NCBI RefSeq assembly: GCF_003591035.1
Contig: NZ_QYUO01000002.1
Span: 620,001 to 684,000 of the forward strand
Source of the DNA: Noviherbaspirillum saxi
GTDB lineage: Bacteria > Pseudomonadota > Gammaproteobacteria > Burkholderiales > Burkholderiaceae_D
DNA length: 64,000 nt
Direction: 5' to 3'
A model generated the notes under the pieces. That model ran no database searches and was not told the origin of the DNA. It saw only the letters and a program-made list of their open reading frames with translations. This document shows positions 46,430-55,549 of the stretch, one piece after another. Both the position numbers and the translations under genes were made by a program. The number at the start of each line of letters is the position of its first letter. Position 1 is the stretch's first letter.

Positions 46430-46957
46430 ATGAGCCTGCACACTTCGATTGAAGCCAACATGGGGACTACCAGCCGCATACATTTCCGCCAGCTGGCGAT
46501 CGGAGTGTTTCTCCTCATCGTCGGCGCGGTGCTTGCCTATGGGGCAAAGCACTTCCCAGTTGACAAGGGGTATTCCATTCTTGGCCCCCATGTTTTCCCG
46601 ATGGCCATCGCAGGCTACCTGTTTTTGGTAGGCAGCCTGTTGTCCTGGCAAGCGGTGTCGGGCGGTTTTCATAATCTGGATGCCGACGATGATGCTGACG
46701 CAGGCGGAGCAAAGGTGAGTAACAAGGCGGGTACGTTCTGGGTGTCTTGTGGAATTCTAGTCGAGGCACTGCTGATTACTCAGATCGGCTTCGTACTTGC
46801 GTCATCCATTCTCTTTGCGCTTGCTGCACGAGGCTTTGGCAGCAAGCGTCCGTTACGGGATGTAGGAATTGGCTTGGGGTTGACATTGCCGCTCTTCTGG
46901 CTCTTTACCAGCGGCCTCGGTCTCGCACTCCCATCGCTCGTCGGTCCCTGGATCTAA
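46430..46957 (+). CDS. tctB: Tripartite tricarboxylate transporter, small membrane subunit
   Basis: 175 aa with four hydrophobic segments (about 22-40, 55-75, 105-125 and 140-165), the first GVFLLIVGAVLAYGAKHFP. This is the poorly conserved small integral-membrane subunit that pairs with TctA. Starts directly after tctC; tctA begins 6 bp later. Assigned mainly from size, topology and position. Confidence 0.9.
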   Translation: MSLHTSIEANMGTTSRIHFRQLAIGVFLLIVGAVLAYGAKHFPVDKGYSILGPHVFPMAIAGYLFLVGSLLSWQAVSGGFHNLDADDDADAGGAKVSNKAGTFWVSCGILVEALLITQIGFVLASSILFALAARGFGSKRPLRDVGIGLGLTLPLFWLFTSGLGLALPSLVGPWI

Positions 46958-46963
46958 ATTATC

Positions 46964-48475
46964 ATGTTCGACATTCTTACAAGCCTGATGGCAGGCTTTG
47001 CTGCCGCTCTGACGCCGTACAATTTGATGTGGGGTTTTCTTGGCTGCCTCCTCGGTACGGCAATCGGCGTTCTGCCAGGCATTGGACCGGCTCTGACAGT
47101 CGCGGTGTTATTGCCATTGACGGCAAAGGTTGACCCGACCGGTGCCCTGATCATGTTTGCCGGGATTTACTACGGGGCACAATTCGGCGGGTCTACAACG
47201 TCCATCCTGATGAATGCGCCGGGTGAGTCGTCGTCTATGGTAACCGCCATGGAGGGCAACCTGATGGCGCGAAACGGCCGGGCCGGGCCGGCACTGGCTA
47301 CCGCCGCCATTGGCTCCTTTTTCGCTGGCACGATCGCGACCATTCTTTTGACATTTGTAGCGCCTTTTGTCGCCGAAGTGGCATTGAAATTCGGTCCGGC
47401 CGAGTATTTCACCATCCTGATTTTCGCCTTCACAACCGTCTCCGCGGTGCTGGGCGCCTCGATGTTGCGTGGCATGGCTTCACTTGGTATCGGTCTCGCC
47501 ATCGGACTGATCGGCATGGACTCCATCTCTGGTACCGCCCGCTACACATATGGTGTCCCTGAACTGGTCGACGGTATCGAGGTGGTCCTGGTGGCGGTCA
47601 GTCTGTTCGCGGTCGCAGAGGCGCTTTATAGCGTAATGTATGACAACGGGGCAGATGGTAAGCAGAACCGGATGTCATCGTTGTGGATGACTCGAGAGGA
47701 CTGGAAGCGCTCAGTGCCTGCATGGATCCGGGGAACGGCGCTTGGCTTTCCTTTTGGTTCGATTCCAGCCGGTGGAGCGGAAATCCCGACCTTCCTGTCG
47801 TATTCGACCGAACGGAAACTGACCAAGCACCCTGAAGAATTTGCCGCCAACAAGGGCGCCGGCGCCATTGAAGGCGTTGCCGGTCCGGAAGCTGCAAACA
47901 ATGCCTGCGTGACCGGATCGCTGGTGCCACTTCTGACGCTGGGTATCCCGACATCGGCAACAGCGGCGATCCTGCTTGCAGCATTTCAGAACTACAACCT
48001 GCAACCCGGTCCGCTGCTATTTCAAACCTCAGCCGACATCGTCTGGGCACTGGTCGCCTCGCTGTACATCGGTAATGTGATTCTGCTGCTGCTCAACCTC
48101 CCGCTGGTTGGCGTGTGGGTTCGCTTGCTGTCGATTCCAAGGCAGTATCTGAATGCCGGCATTCTGGTCTTCGCCACTATTGGTGTCTTTAGCATGCGCC
48201 AGTCGTCGTTCGATCTGCTGCTGATGTTTGCCATTGGTTGGGCAGGTGTACTTATGCGCCGTTATGACTTCCCCGTAGCACCCGTCATTGTCGGTATGTT
48301 GCTCGGGCCAATGGCAGAAAAGCAGCTGCGTAATGCGCTCTCCATTAGTCAGGGCGATTGGCTAGTGTTCGTTACGCAACCGCTGTCGGCTTCTATCCTC
48401 GCAGCAACATGCATCGTCCTGTTTGTGCCTATGTACTTGCGCAAGCGTGGCGTACAACTGCATGAAGATGACTAA
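46964..48475 (+). CDS. tctA: Tripartite tricarboxylate transporter, large permease subunit
   Basis: 503 aa with about 12 membrane segments. Signature near residue 67: [23 protein letters not shown], and the mirrored loop [19 protein letters not shown] near 267 with [22 protein letters not shown] sequence later. Uses the ion gradient to import the carboxylate delivered by TctC. Good family length. Last gene of the operon. Confidence 0.95.
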   Translation: MFDILTSLMAGFAAALTPYNLMWGFLGCLLGTAIGVLPGIGPALTVAVLLPLTAKVDPTGALIMFAGIYYGAQFGGSTTSILMNAPGESSSMVTAMEGNLMARNGRAGPALATAAIGSFFAGTIATILLTFVAPFVAEVALKFGPAEYFTILIFAFTTVSAVLGASMLRGMASLGIGLAIGLIGMDSISGTARYTYGVPELVDGIEVVLVAVSLFAVAEALYSVMYDNGADGKQNRMSSLWMTREDWKRSVPAWIRGTALGFPFGSIPAGGAEIPTFLSYSTERKLTKHPEEFAANKGAGAIEGVAGPEAANNACVTGSLVPLLTLGIPTSATAAILLAAFQNYNLQPGPLLFQTSADIVWALVASLYIGNVILLLLNLPLVGVWVRLLSIPRQYLNAGILVFATIGVFSMRQSSFDLLLMFAIGWAGVLMRRYDFPVAPVIVGMLLGPMAEKQLRNALSISQGDWLVFVTQPLSASILAATCIVLFVPMYLRKRGVQLHEDD

Positions 48476-48488
48476 CCGCGGTCAGGCG

Positions 48489-48647
48489 ATGAGCGTGCCA
48501 AAGAATCGCAGTCAGCAAGCCCGTAGCTATCTCGACGCATTTGTCGAAGATAGGACGTTGGGCGGATTTGTCGACGATGCGTTGCGTCGCCACGGAATAT
48601 CAGGCGCAACAGTTGCGCCGCCGGGAAACTTAGCCAGCGGCCAATAA
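48489..48647 (+). pseudogene. Orphan C-terminal tail of an amino-acid-type ABC binding protein
   Basis: 52 codons after ATG 48489: RSYLDAFVEDRTLGGFVDDALRRHGISGATVAPP. This looks like the C-terminal helix and tail of PF00497-type periplasmic binding proteins (typically FVE..KASGFV..AI.R.G..GV.VAP). The rest of that protein is missing, and it has no signal peptide, so it is probably the remnant left by a deletion. A real small protein cannot be ruled out. Confidence 0.5.
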
Positions 48648-48679
48648 CCGAAGCATTTGGCGCAGACGGGCGGAAGAGT

Positions 48680-48700
48680 GCATGTCATTGACACATGCAG
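48680..48700. promoter_or_regulatory. Inverted repeat upstream of the second porin
   Basis: TGCATGT (48680-48686), 7 bp, ACATGCA (48694-48700). Perfect symmetry and 190 bp before the porin. Possible operator; no matching regulator known. A weak resemblance of 48652-48667 to the island 16-mer lacks the -10 at the right distance. Confidence 0.35.
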
Positions 48701-48893
48701 GGGAAGTTCTGTCCGACGGTACTCGATCTGTAACGGTGAGGATATGTGCGCTCGCATTTCTCAGCGCTCCGCATCACGCATAGACCGGGAACACATAGAC
48801 CGTATCGGGAATATCACTTTAGTAGTACCAGGCAGTGAAGCAGCAAAAAAGCGGTTTTAATCAACCAATAATCAACAAACCTCAGGAGGATTA

Positions 48894-49880
48894 ATGAACA
48901 AACACCTGGCTATGGCCGCCTTCGGTGCATTGACGGTGACGGGAGCATTCGCCCAGTCCAATGTCACAATTTATGGCGTGGTCGATGTCGGCATTTCGCG
49001 TGAAGATAACGGCGCAGCGGCGGGTAACGTCTGGCGCATGGATAGTGGCATTCAGTCGGGAAGCCGTGTCGGTTTTCGCGGTACGGAAGACCTCGGTGGC
49101 GGACTGCGTGCTAACTTTGTTCTTGAAAATGGATTCAGTACTGACACCGGTACCTTGGGACAGGGCGGTCGGTTGTTCGGCCGCGAGGCGACTATCGGCT
49201 TATCGGGCGGATTTGGTGCAGTCAAACTGGGTCGTCAGTTCAATCCAATCTTTAAAGTCATCGATAATTTTGAACCGTTTGGTACAGGCCTGGCCGGTGA
49301 TGCGGCTCGTTTGTTCTCGACCTATGGCATCCGTGCCGATAACGCGATAGATTACATCACGCCGACAATTGGCGGTTTCACCGGCGAACTGCAATATGCG
49401 CTCGGCGAAGTAGCTGGCAATTCTTCCGGCGCACGCCAGGTCGGCGGCACCATCAACTATGCACAGGGACCGTTCGCAGCTGCGCTGTCCTTCCATCGCC
49501 AGAACAATGCAACAGGTACCGACGACGCCAAAACCACTTTGCTGGCCGGCACCTATGATTTTCGGTTTGTCAAAGCCCATGCGATGTACGCGATTAACAA
49601 GGGCGTGGGAACGCTTGACACACGTGATGCGCTCGTCGGTGTGTCGGTGCCAGTTGGGGCAGGCAAGCTGATCGCCGATTATATTCATAAGGACGACAAG
49701 CTTGTTGCGAACGGCGACGCGGATCAGGTTGCCATCGGCTACGTGCATCCTCTGTCGAAGAGAACCAATCTCTATACGTCGTATTCACATACCTCTAATG
49801 ACGCTGCTGCTGCATATAACGTCGCTGCACCAGGACGCAGCGACAAGCTCTTTAATGTAGGCATCCGCCACCGTTTCTGA
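48894..49880 (+). CDS. Gram-negative porin
   Basis: 328 aa outer-membrane beta-barrel. Signal peptide of about 20 residues ending AFAQS, then [12 protein letters not shown], the [18 protein letters not shown] strand-turn and C-terminal GIRHRF ending in Phe. Closely similar in design to the porin at 7.7 kb but clearly a different gene. CAGGAGG ribosome-binding site. Located between the tct operon and a chemoreceptor gene, so it likely lets the same organic acids through the outer membrane. Confidence 0.94.
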   Translation: MNKHLAMAAFGALTVTGAFAQSNVTIYGVVDVGISREDNGAAAGNVWRMDSGIQSGSRVGFRGTEDLGGGLRANFVLENGFSTDTGTLGQGGRLFGREATIGLSGGFGAVKLGRQFNPIFKVIDNFEPFGTGLAGDAARLFSTYGIRADNAIDYITPTIGGFTGELQYALGEVAGNSSGARQVGGTINYAQGPFAAALSFHRQNNATGTDDAKTTLLAGTYDFRFVKAHAMYAINKGVGTLDTRDALVGVSVPVGAGKLIADYIHKDDKLVANGDADQVAIGYVHPLSKRTNLYTSYSHTSNDAAAAYNVAAPGRSDKLFNVGIRHRF

Positions 49881-49938
49881 GATAGGTGAGCGTTGGCAAG
49901 CGCAGACCACATTGGCATGGCTACACTTGTACGGCACT

Positions 49939-49969
49939 CCGGGTGATATAAACAGTCGGTATCACCCGG
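49939..49969. terminator. Hairpin between porin and chemoreceptor genes
   Basis: CCGGGTGATA (49939-49948) pairs with TATCACCCGG (49960-49969), 11-nt loop, no T-run. Sits in the leader of the chemoreceptor; terminator or regulatory leader. Confidence 0.5.
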
Positions 49970-50004
49970 GACAATCAAAACAGGCGGACAACGAGGGAAC
50001 CGTA

Positions 50005-51543
50005 ATGAAGGTAGGAAATCGTCTTGCGATCGGATTCGGCGTCGTTCTGGTTCTTGCCATTGGAATGAACATAGCAGGCATTTTGCGATTGCAGGATAAC
50101 GTCGGCGCGTTGAATGCATTGATGGAAAGACCACTCGTCAAGGAAAGATTGATTTCCGATTGGTACCGCAATATCTATGGAGGCATTCTGCGGACAAAGG
50201 CCGTGGCCAAGAGCGATAGCGATACCATGAGCCTGGTGTTTGCCGACGATGCGGCTGCGTCCGAGAAGAGTTCGGGTGAATTGCGCAAGAAGATTGAAAG
50301 CTTGCTCGACACGCAGGTCGAGAAAGATCTATATGTAAAGACCATCGAAAGCCGCAAGCGCTTTGTGAGCGTGCGTGACACCATCACGCGATATAAGCAG
50401 CTTGGAAGGGTATCAGAAGCACAGCAACTCTATGAGTCCGAATTTCTTCCTGGCGCAGCGGCGTATCAGGATTCCATCAAGAAGCTGCTCGATCTGCAGC
50501 GCGCGACGATGGACAGCATAGCGGCGGATATTGAAGAGAATGCGTCCACCAGTATGCAGTGGCTCATTGCGCTCGTGGTCATCGTGTTCTTGGTCGGCGT
50601 ACTGTGTTCCTGGCATATAGCTCGCGGCATCACGCGGCCGCTTCGAGACGCCTCCTTATTGGCAAAGACAGTAGCGCAGGGTAACCTGAGCAGTCCAATA
50701 GCTGCGACAGCTGACGATGAAACCGGCCAGTTAATGGCCAGTTTGAAAGAAATGAAGGATGGGTTGGCAGAGATTGTGTCACGGGTAAGGACCGAAGCTG
50801 TGCAAATTGCAACCGTCGCACATGAGATTGCTGCAGGTAATCAGGATCTGGCCACGCGAACGGCAGAACAGGCGAGTGCTCTTGAGGAATCGGCGGCAAC
50901 ACTGGAGCAGTTCGCAGCATCGGTAAAGCAGAATGCCGAACATGCGAGCCACGCGAACCAGCTTGTCGAGGCGGCGTCCGCCGTCGCCCAGGACGGAGGA
51001 GTGATCGTGGCAGACGTTGTTCGGACGATGTCCTCGATTCATGATTCGTCAAATCGGATGTCCAATATCATCAGTGTTATCGACGGCATAGCATTTCAGA
51101 CGAATATATTGGCGTTGAACGCTGCCGTCGAGGCCGCACGTGCAGGTGAGCAGGGGCGGGGATTTGCTGTCGTTGCAAGCGAGGTGCGGGCATTGGCTCA
51201 GCGCTCGGCATCTGCGGCACGTGAGATCGCAGACCTTATCCAGATGTCCAAGGCCAAGGTTGCAGAAGGCAGTGAACTGGTGACTCGGGCCGGCGTCACC
51301 ATTGACAAGGTAGTCCATAGCGTACGGGACGTGACTACCGTCATGGGTGAAATTGCCGCAGCCAGCCATGAGCAGTCGAGCGGCATCGATCAACTCAATC
51401 GCGCCATTACAGAGATCGAACGTACAACGCAGCAAAATGCGGCTCTTGTCGAACAAGCAAGTGCGGCTGCGGAATCCATGCGCAATGGCTCGATGACGCT
51501 GACAGATACGGTAAGTATCTTCAAAACGGCAAGCGCAGTCTAA
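50005..51543 (+). CDS. Methyl-accepting chemotaxis protein
   Basis: Inner-membrane chemoreceptor, 512 aa from ATG 50005 (GAGGGA upstream). First membrane segment about 8-29, periplasmic four-helix-bundle ligand domain about 30-190, second membrane segment [16 protein letters not shown] near 187-203, HAMP, then the cytoplasmic coiled-coil with [16 protein letters not shown] methylation region and the tip [20 protein letters not shown]. Lacks a CheR-docking pentapeptide at the end (ends KTASAV). Gene order suggests it senses the acids imported by the neighbouring transporters. Confidence 0.94.
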   Translation: MKVGNRLAIGFGVVLVLAIGMNIAGILRLQDNVGALNALMERPLVKERLISDWYRNIYGGILRTKAVAKSDSDTMSLVFADDAAASEKSSGELRKKIESLLDTQVEKDLYVKTIESRKRFVSVRDTITRYKQLGRVSEAQQLYESEFLPGAAAYQDSIKKLLDLQRATMDSIAADIEENASTSMQWLIALVVIVFLVGVLCSWHIARGITRPLRDASLLAKTVAQGNLSSPIAATADDETGQLMASLKEMKDGLAEIVSRVRTEAVQIATVAHEIAAGNQDLATRTAEQASALEESAATLEQFAASVKQNAEHASHANQLVEAASAVAQDGGVIVADVVRTMSSIHDSSNRMSNIISVIDGIAFQTNILALNAAVEAARAGEQGRGFAVVASEVRALAQRSASAAREIADLIQMSKAKVAEGSELVTRAGVTIDKVVHSVRDVTTVMGEIAAASHEQSSGIDQLNRAITEIERTTQQNAALVEQASAAAESMRNGSMTLTDTVSIFKTASAV

Positions 51544-51638
51544 ACCGCAGATGGCTCTGGTGTTGAGGTGCTCAATAACGTAGCCCGCCATGTCGTACGA
51601 TTAATAGGATGTCTCCTCCCTTCCCAAAGTGGGGCTTC

Positions 51639-51668
51639 GCCTGCTGTCGCAAGACAGCAGGCTTTTTT
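51639..51668 (+). terminator. Strong rho-independent terminator after the chemoreceptor gene
   Basis: GCCTGCTGTC (51639-51648), GCAA tetraloop, GACAGCAGGC (51653-51662), then six T. The following 51669-51890 is AT-rich with no gene seen. Confidence 0.92.
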
Positions 51669-51893
51669 ACGCCTAAACGCTGCCCGATCCACCATCGCTT
51701 GACGCCCTGTAACACCGAGTTTGTACGGCTGGAAATCGGGCTGGCACAAACATTCTCCTTGTAAATAGCATTTTATATTAACAAAACGCTTAAGTTCTTG
51801 TGAATAAATGCCTGTGAGAGATTGTGGTGGGATAGTGAATGAGAGTTGGCGCAGGGATGTTTCAATAAAACTCGTACACGGTAAATTTGTCAG

Positions 51894-51922
51894 TGCATTA
51901 TATATCCACAAAATGCTATAAT
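51894..51922 (+). promoter_or_regulatory. Candidate GntR operator and -10 box before the cupin operon (copy 3)
   Basis: TGCATT (51894-51899), 12 bp, AATGCT (51912-51917), followed by TATAAT at 51917-51922. Within the 12-bp spacer it shares TAT..CACAA with copy 2. The leader to the cupin ATG at 52086 is about 160 nt and contains no gene I can support. Confidence 0.62.
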
Positions 51923-52085
51923 GCCCTATCGATTCACTGATGCTGCGTTGATGAAATGGCGATCTTCCTGTGTTTGCCGTGACCTATCTAAAAAATTAAG
52001 TCGGCCATCCTGGCTGGCTGCGCATCACTGCTCATTTTGCCGTGCACCAAGAGAGGATGCACGGCCCCATTTAAGGAGAGTCAAG

Positions 52086-52505
52086 ATGACGATCAGAACA
52101 CCTTCCTCAGCTGCATTGCTCAAGCCTGAGACCCTGCCGACGCATGAGCGTGGCGGTGGTGCACGCACCACCCCCTTGGTCTCCAGGGAAATCGGCACGA
52201 GCAGTTTTATTACCGGTTATACCTCGTTCGACCCGGGTGTCGAGATCCCTTTCCATAGCCACAATTGCGAAGAAAGCGTGGTCTTGATGGAAGGCGAGGC
52301 GATCCTGGACATCGACGGCCTTGAATACCCATTAAAGGCGCATGACGTTACATATATTCCGCCGAATGTATCGCACCGTTTTCGCAATCTGTCGAAAACG
52401 AACCCAATGAAGATCCTCTGGATTTATGCCCGGACAGATGCGACACGCACTCTGACATCGACGGGGATCACGAATCCGGTGTCGGCCGAACACGCCAAAA
52501 AGTAA
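52086..52505 (+). CDS. Cupin-domain protein
   Basis: 139-aa single-domain cupin. Motif 1 around PFHSHNCEESVVLMEGEA (metal-binding His, His, Glu) near 55-72 and motif 2 YIPPNVSHRFRNLS near 90-103 (His). The small size suggests a metal-dependent isomerase, decarboxylase or sensor rather than a dioxygenase. AAGGAGAG before ATG 52086; a longer upstream frame has no homology. First gene of a unit with a CitMHS transporter; substrate unknown. Confidence 0.85.
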   Translation: MTIRTPSSAALLKPETLPTHERGGGARTTPLVSREIGTSSFITGYTSFDPGVEIPFHSHNCEESVVLMEGEAILDIDGLEYPLKAHDVTYIPPNVSHRFRNLSKTNPMKILWIYARTDATRTLTSTGITNPVSAEHAKK

Positions 52506-52550
52506 GGCGCAGGACAAGGTTTTTAACCGGGGTCGAGTTCCTTGGACGAA

Positions 52551-52573
52551 ATGCGCTTCAGTCTGAAGCGCAT
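52551..52573. repeat. Perfect hairpin between cupin and transporter genes
   Basis: ATGCGCTTCA (52551-52560), loop GTC, TGAAGCGCAT (52564-52573). No T-run; likely a processing or attenuation element in the operon. Confidence 0.5.
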
Positions 52574-52655
52574 GCGGCGGCGTGCTGCCTGGTCGCCGGG
52601 CTTATGCTGGCAAGACTCCTGCAGATCAATCTCATAACGACAATTGGAGACAGTG

Positions 52656-54080
52656 ATGTTGGTCGTTCTCGGCTTCGGCATGATTACCGCTTTTATGTAT
52701 CTGATCATGACCAAGCGCTTGACGCCGGTTGCGGCGCTGATCATTGTGCCTATTCTGTTTGGCTTGGCGGCCGGCGGCGGACTGGATCTCGGGAAGTCGA
52801 TTGTTGACTCGATCAAGACAGTTGCGCCGACAGCTTGCTTACTGTTTTTCGCCATTATTTTCTTCGGCGTGATGATCGATGTCGGCATGTTCGATCCGCT
52901 GATTAAATTGATCCTCAAGTTCGTCCATCACGATCCTGTACGTCTGGTAATTGGCACCGCACTATTGACGACGATTGTGTCCTTGGACGGTGACGGCTCC
53001 ACCACGTTCATTATCGTAACGTCTGCATTTTTGCCGATCTACCTGCGTCTTGGCATGAATCCCTGGGTGCTGACCTGCGTTGCGGCGACCGCAAATGGCA
53101 TCCTCAATACCGTGCCTTGGGGAGGGTCGACAGCACGCGCCGCCGCGGCGCTCAAGTTGAATCCGGTCGATATCTTCATGCCCATGATTCCTGCGGTTGC
53201 GGCATCGATCGCGGCATTGCTGGCCTTCGCCTATCTACTGGGTCGTGCCGAACGCAAGCGGATAGGTCAGCTGCAACTCTTGCCGTCCGAAGGATTATTT
53301 AAACGCCCGGACTTGAATCGATCGACTGGTGGGACAGACGGATCAAGCGTGGCATCGCCGGCCGCTGGTCCTTCGCTCGTCACGGCGCAAATTTTCCCAA
53401 ACACTGAAGACGAATTTTCGATCTCAATGTCAGCGGGGGCAGTAGTTCTGCATCGCCCCAATGCCAAGCCACAGCTTGCCTTGGTCAATGCACTGCTCAC
53501 CCTTGTTGTGATGACATTGCTGGTGGCCGGGATTGTCCCGAGTCCGGTAGTCTTCCTAATGGCCGTCGCGCTTGCGCTGGTCATCAACTTCCCCAGGGTA
53601 GCCGAGCAGTCTGAACAGATCAAATCGCATGCGTCGAGTATTGTCGGCGTAGTCGGGATGGTCTTTGCCGCAACCGTTCTTACCGGTGTTCTCAGCGGCA
53701 GTGGCATGGTCGCCGCCATGGCCAAATGGCTTGTTACGGTCATTCCACCATCATGGGGCCCGCATCTTGCTGTGGTTACCGGATTGATCAGCATCCCGAT
53801 GACATTCTTTACCAGTAATGACGCCTTCTATTTCGGTGTGCTGCCGATCCTCAGCGAAACGGCGTCGCATTACGGGATTACGCCAGTGGAAATGGCTCGC
53901 GCAGCACTGGTCGGTCAACCGCTGCACCAGTCCAGTCCGCTGGTGGCGTCATTCCTGCTTCTTGTCGGTCTGGCTAAGGTCGAACTTGGTGAGCACATGA
54001 AGAAGACCATCTGGCGCGCGATCGTGGTCGGACTTGTCATGCTGACGGTAGGTGCGCTCACCCAGGCTTTTCCTCTCTAA
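52656..54080 (+). CDS. CitMHS-family citrate/organic acid transporter
   Basis: 474 aa with about 12 membrane segments. N-terminal FGMITAFMYLIMTKRLTPVAALIIVPILFG, SLDGDGSTTFIIVTSAFLPIYLRL near 113, and late SNDAFYFGVLPILSETASHYG and VGQPLHQSSPLVASFLLLVGL are characteristic of CitM/CitH proteins, which import metal-citrate or related acids with protons. ATG 52656 preferred (GGAGA 5 bp upstream); GTG 52653 and TTG 52644 are in frame. A second uptake route for an organic acid next to the tct operon. Confidence 0.92.
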   Translation: MLVVLGFGMITAFMYLIMTKRLTPVAALIIVPILFGLAAGGGLDLGKSIVDSIKTVAPTACLLFFAIIFFGVMIDVGMFDPLIKLILKFVHHDPVRLVIGTALLTTIVSLDGDGSTTFIIVTSAFLPIYLRLGMNPWVLTCVAATANGILNTVPWGGSTARAAAALKLNPVDIFMPMIPAVAASIAALLAFAYLLGRAERKRIGQLQLLPSEGLFKRPDLNRSTGGTDGSSVASPAAGPSLVTAQIFPNTEDEFSISMSAGAVVLHRPNAKPQLALVNALLTLVVMTLLVAGIVPSPVVFLMAVALALVINFPRVAEQSEQIKSHASSIVGVVGMVFAATVLTGVLSGSGMVAAMAKWLVTVIPPSWGPHLAVVTGLISIPMTFFTSNDAFYFGVLPILSETASHYGITPVEMARAALVGQPLHQSSPLVASFLLLVGLAKVELGEHMKKTIWRAIVVGLVMLTVGALTQAFPL

Positions 54081-54136
54081 GTCAACTGCACCAAACGTGG
54101 GGAATGCAGCTGTCGAACTATTAAAGGAATACTCAT

Positions 54137-55216
54137 ATGTCAAATATCGTTAAGCCAGAGGAGCTGACCAAATTCGGTACGGCCGTATTGGTCAACACCG
54201 GGGTGCCGGAAGCTGATGCACATTTGCTTGCCGACAGTCTCGTCACGGCTGAACTCTGGGGGCATGCCTCTCACGGGATGCTGCGCCTGCCCTGGTATGT
54301 GGAGCGCTTGCGTCGCGGTGTGATGAGGCCAGTCACCGCCAGCAAACGTGTTATCGACAATGGCGCCATGGTGGTTGTCGATGGTTGTCATGGCATAGGC
54401 CAGGTGCTTACCGCCGAGGCAGTCGAGATCGGTGTCGAGCGCGCGCAACAGCATGGCATCAGTGCGGTTGGCATACGTAATTCCAATCATTTTGGTACTG
54501 CAGCCTATTTCACGCGGGAAGCTGCCAAGGCCGGCTGTGTAGCGCTGCTTGCCACTAACGCCAGTCCTGCCATGGCACCATGGGGTGGACGTGAAAAGAC
54601 GATTGGCACCAATCCATGGTCGATTGCCGCACCGGCAGGGCAGCGCGGCGTGGCGGTCATGGACATAGCCAATACCGCAGTTGCACGCGGAAAGATATAT
54701 CTGGCGGCAGAACGTGGTGTCGACATTCCAAATTTCTGGGCTGCGGATAAGGATGGCGTTCCAACGACCGACGCAAAGGCGGCTATTGATGGTCTGATCC
54801 TGCCGATGGCCGGTCACAAAGGGTATGTCATTTCCTTCATGATGGACGTGCTCGCTGGCGTACTCACTGGCAGCAATTTCGGCTCCAACGTGGCCGGCCC
54901 TTATGATCCTGACCGGGAAAGCGGTTGTGGTCATTTGTTGATCACTATCGATGTGAAATCGATGATGCCGCTTTCCGAATTCGGAAGTCGGATCGAAGCG
55001 CTCATTGCCGAGACCAAAGCAGTTCCCAAGGCAGCGGGCGTTGAAGAAATCTATTTTCCGGGCGAGCTCGAAGACCGCAACACCGCGATCCACCGTGAGC
55101 AAGGGATCAATATCACGGCGCATACCTGGGAAAGCCTCCAAAAGCTTGGTACCGAAACTGGGGTGGCGTTACCGGCCACGATTGACTCTCTCACTGAAAA
55201 GGAAGCGCACGCATGA
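54137..55216 (+). CDS. Ldh/malate dehydrogenase-2 family oxidoreductase
   Basis: NAD(P)-dependent 2-hydroxyacid or imine reductase of the MDH2/LDH2 fold, 359 aa. ELWGHASHGMLRLPWYVERL near 38-57 (catalytic His), IRNSNHFGTAAYF near 114, IGTNPWSIAAPA near 155, and PMAGHKGYVISFMMDVLAGVLTG near 221. The family includes malate, ureidoglycolate, sulfolactate and piperideine-carboxylate enzymes, so the substrate is open. AAGGAA ribosome-binding site. The stop overlaps the next start (ATGA). Confidence 0.92.
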   Translation: MSNIVKPEELTKFGTAVLVNTGVPEADAHLLADSLVTAELWGHASHGMLRLPWYVERLRRGVMRPVTASKRVIDNGAMVVVDGCHGIGQVLTAEAVEIGVERAQQHGISAVGIRNSNHFGTAAYFTREAAKAGCVALLATNASPAMAPWGGREKTIGTNPWSIAAPAGQRGVAVMDIANTAVARGKIYLAAERGVDIPNFWAADKDGVPTTDAKAAIDGLILPMAGHKGYVISFMMDVLAGVLTGSNFGSNVAGPYDPDRESGCGHLLITIDVKSMMPLSEFGSRIEALIAETKAVPKAAGVEEIYFPGELEDRNTAIHREQGINITAHTWESLQKLGTETGVALPATIDSLTEKEAHA

Positions 55217-55515
55217 TCGCCTTGATTGTTACTCTTGATGTTTATCCGGAACGCCTCGATCAATTCCTGGCTGCCATTAAAGAAAACGCAGAGCGTACGT
55301 TTAATGATGAAGCGGGTTGTAAGTACTTCGACGTGACGCAGGATACGAAGAATCCGACCCATTTCATCTTTTATGAACTCTATGAGAATGAAGCGGCAAT
55401 CGAAGCCCATCGCGCAGCACCGCATTTTGCGAAATGGCGGCAGGCAGCCGACGCATGCGTGGTAAAGGGAAGCCAGGTCAATACCTTCTGCACGCAACTT
55501 TTTCACCACGCCTGA
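55213..55515 (+). CDS. Antibiotic biosynthesis monooxygenase (ABM)-domain protein
   Basis: 100-aa ferredoxin-like dimer of the YgiN/LsrG type: MIALIVTLDVYPERLDQFLAAIKENAE, GCKYFDVTQDTKNPTHFIFYELYENEAAIEAHRAAPHF. Such proteins are cofactor-free quinol monooxygenases or isomerases. Overlaps the dehydrogenase gene by 4 bp, so they are translated together; its product may be a helper for an unstable keto or quinone intermediate. Confidence 0.9.
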   Translation: MIALIVTLDVYPERLDQFLAAIKENAERTFNDEAGCKYFDVTQDTKNPTHFIFYELYENEAAIEAHRAAPHFAKWRQAADACVVKGSQVNTFCTQLFHHA

Positions 55516-55549
55516 CCGGGCTGTCCACTACACGCAGGAATACGAAGCC

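Noticed and set aside
45461..46672. 403-codon minus-strand frame opposite tctC
   Set aside because: Opposes a well-supported gene with signal peptide and family motifs; no homology seen.
48652..48667. AAGCATTTGGCGCAGA, similar to the island 16-mer, upstream of the second porin
   Set aside because: No TANNNT at the fixed 20-bp distance and four or five mismatches to the consensus, so not counted as a regulon site.
52701..52720. CAAGCGCTTG palindrome similar to the TetR-type palindromes
   Set aside because: Lies inside the CitMHS coding sequence, far from the TetR gene; most likely chance.
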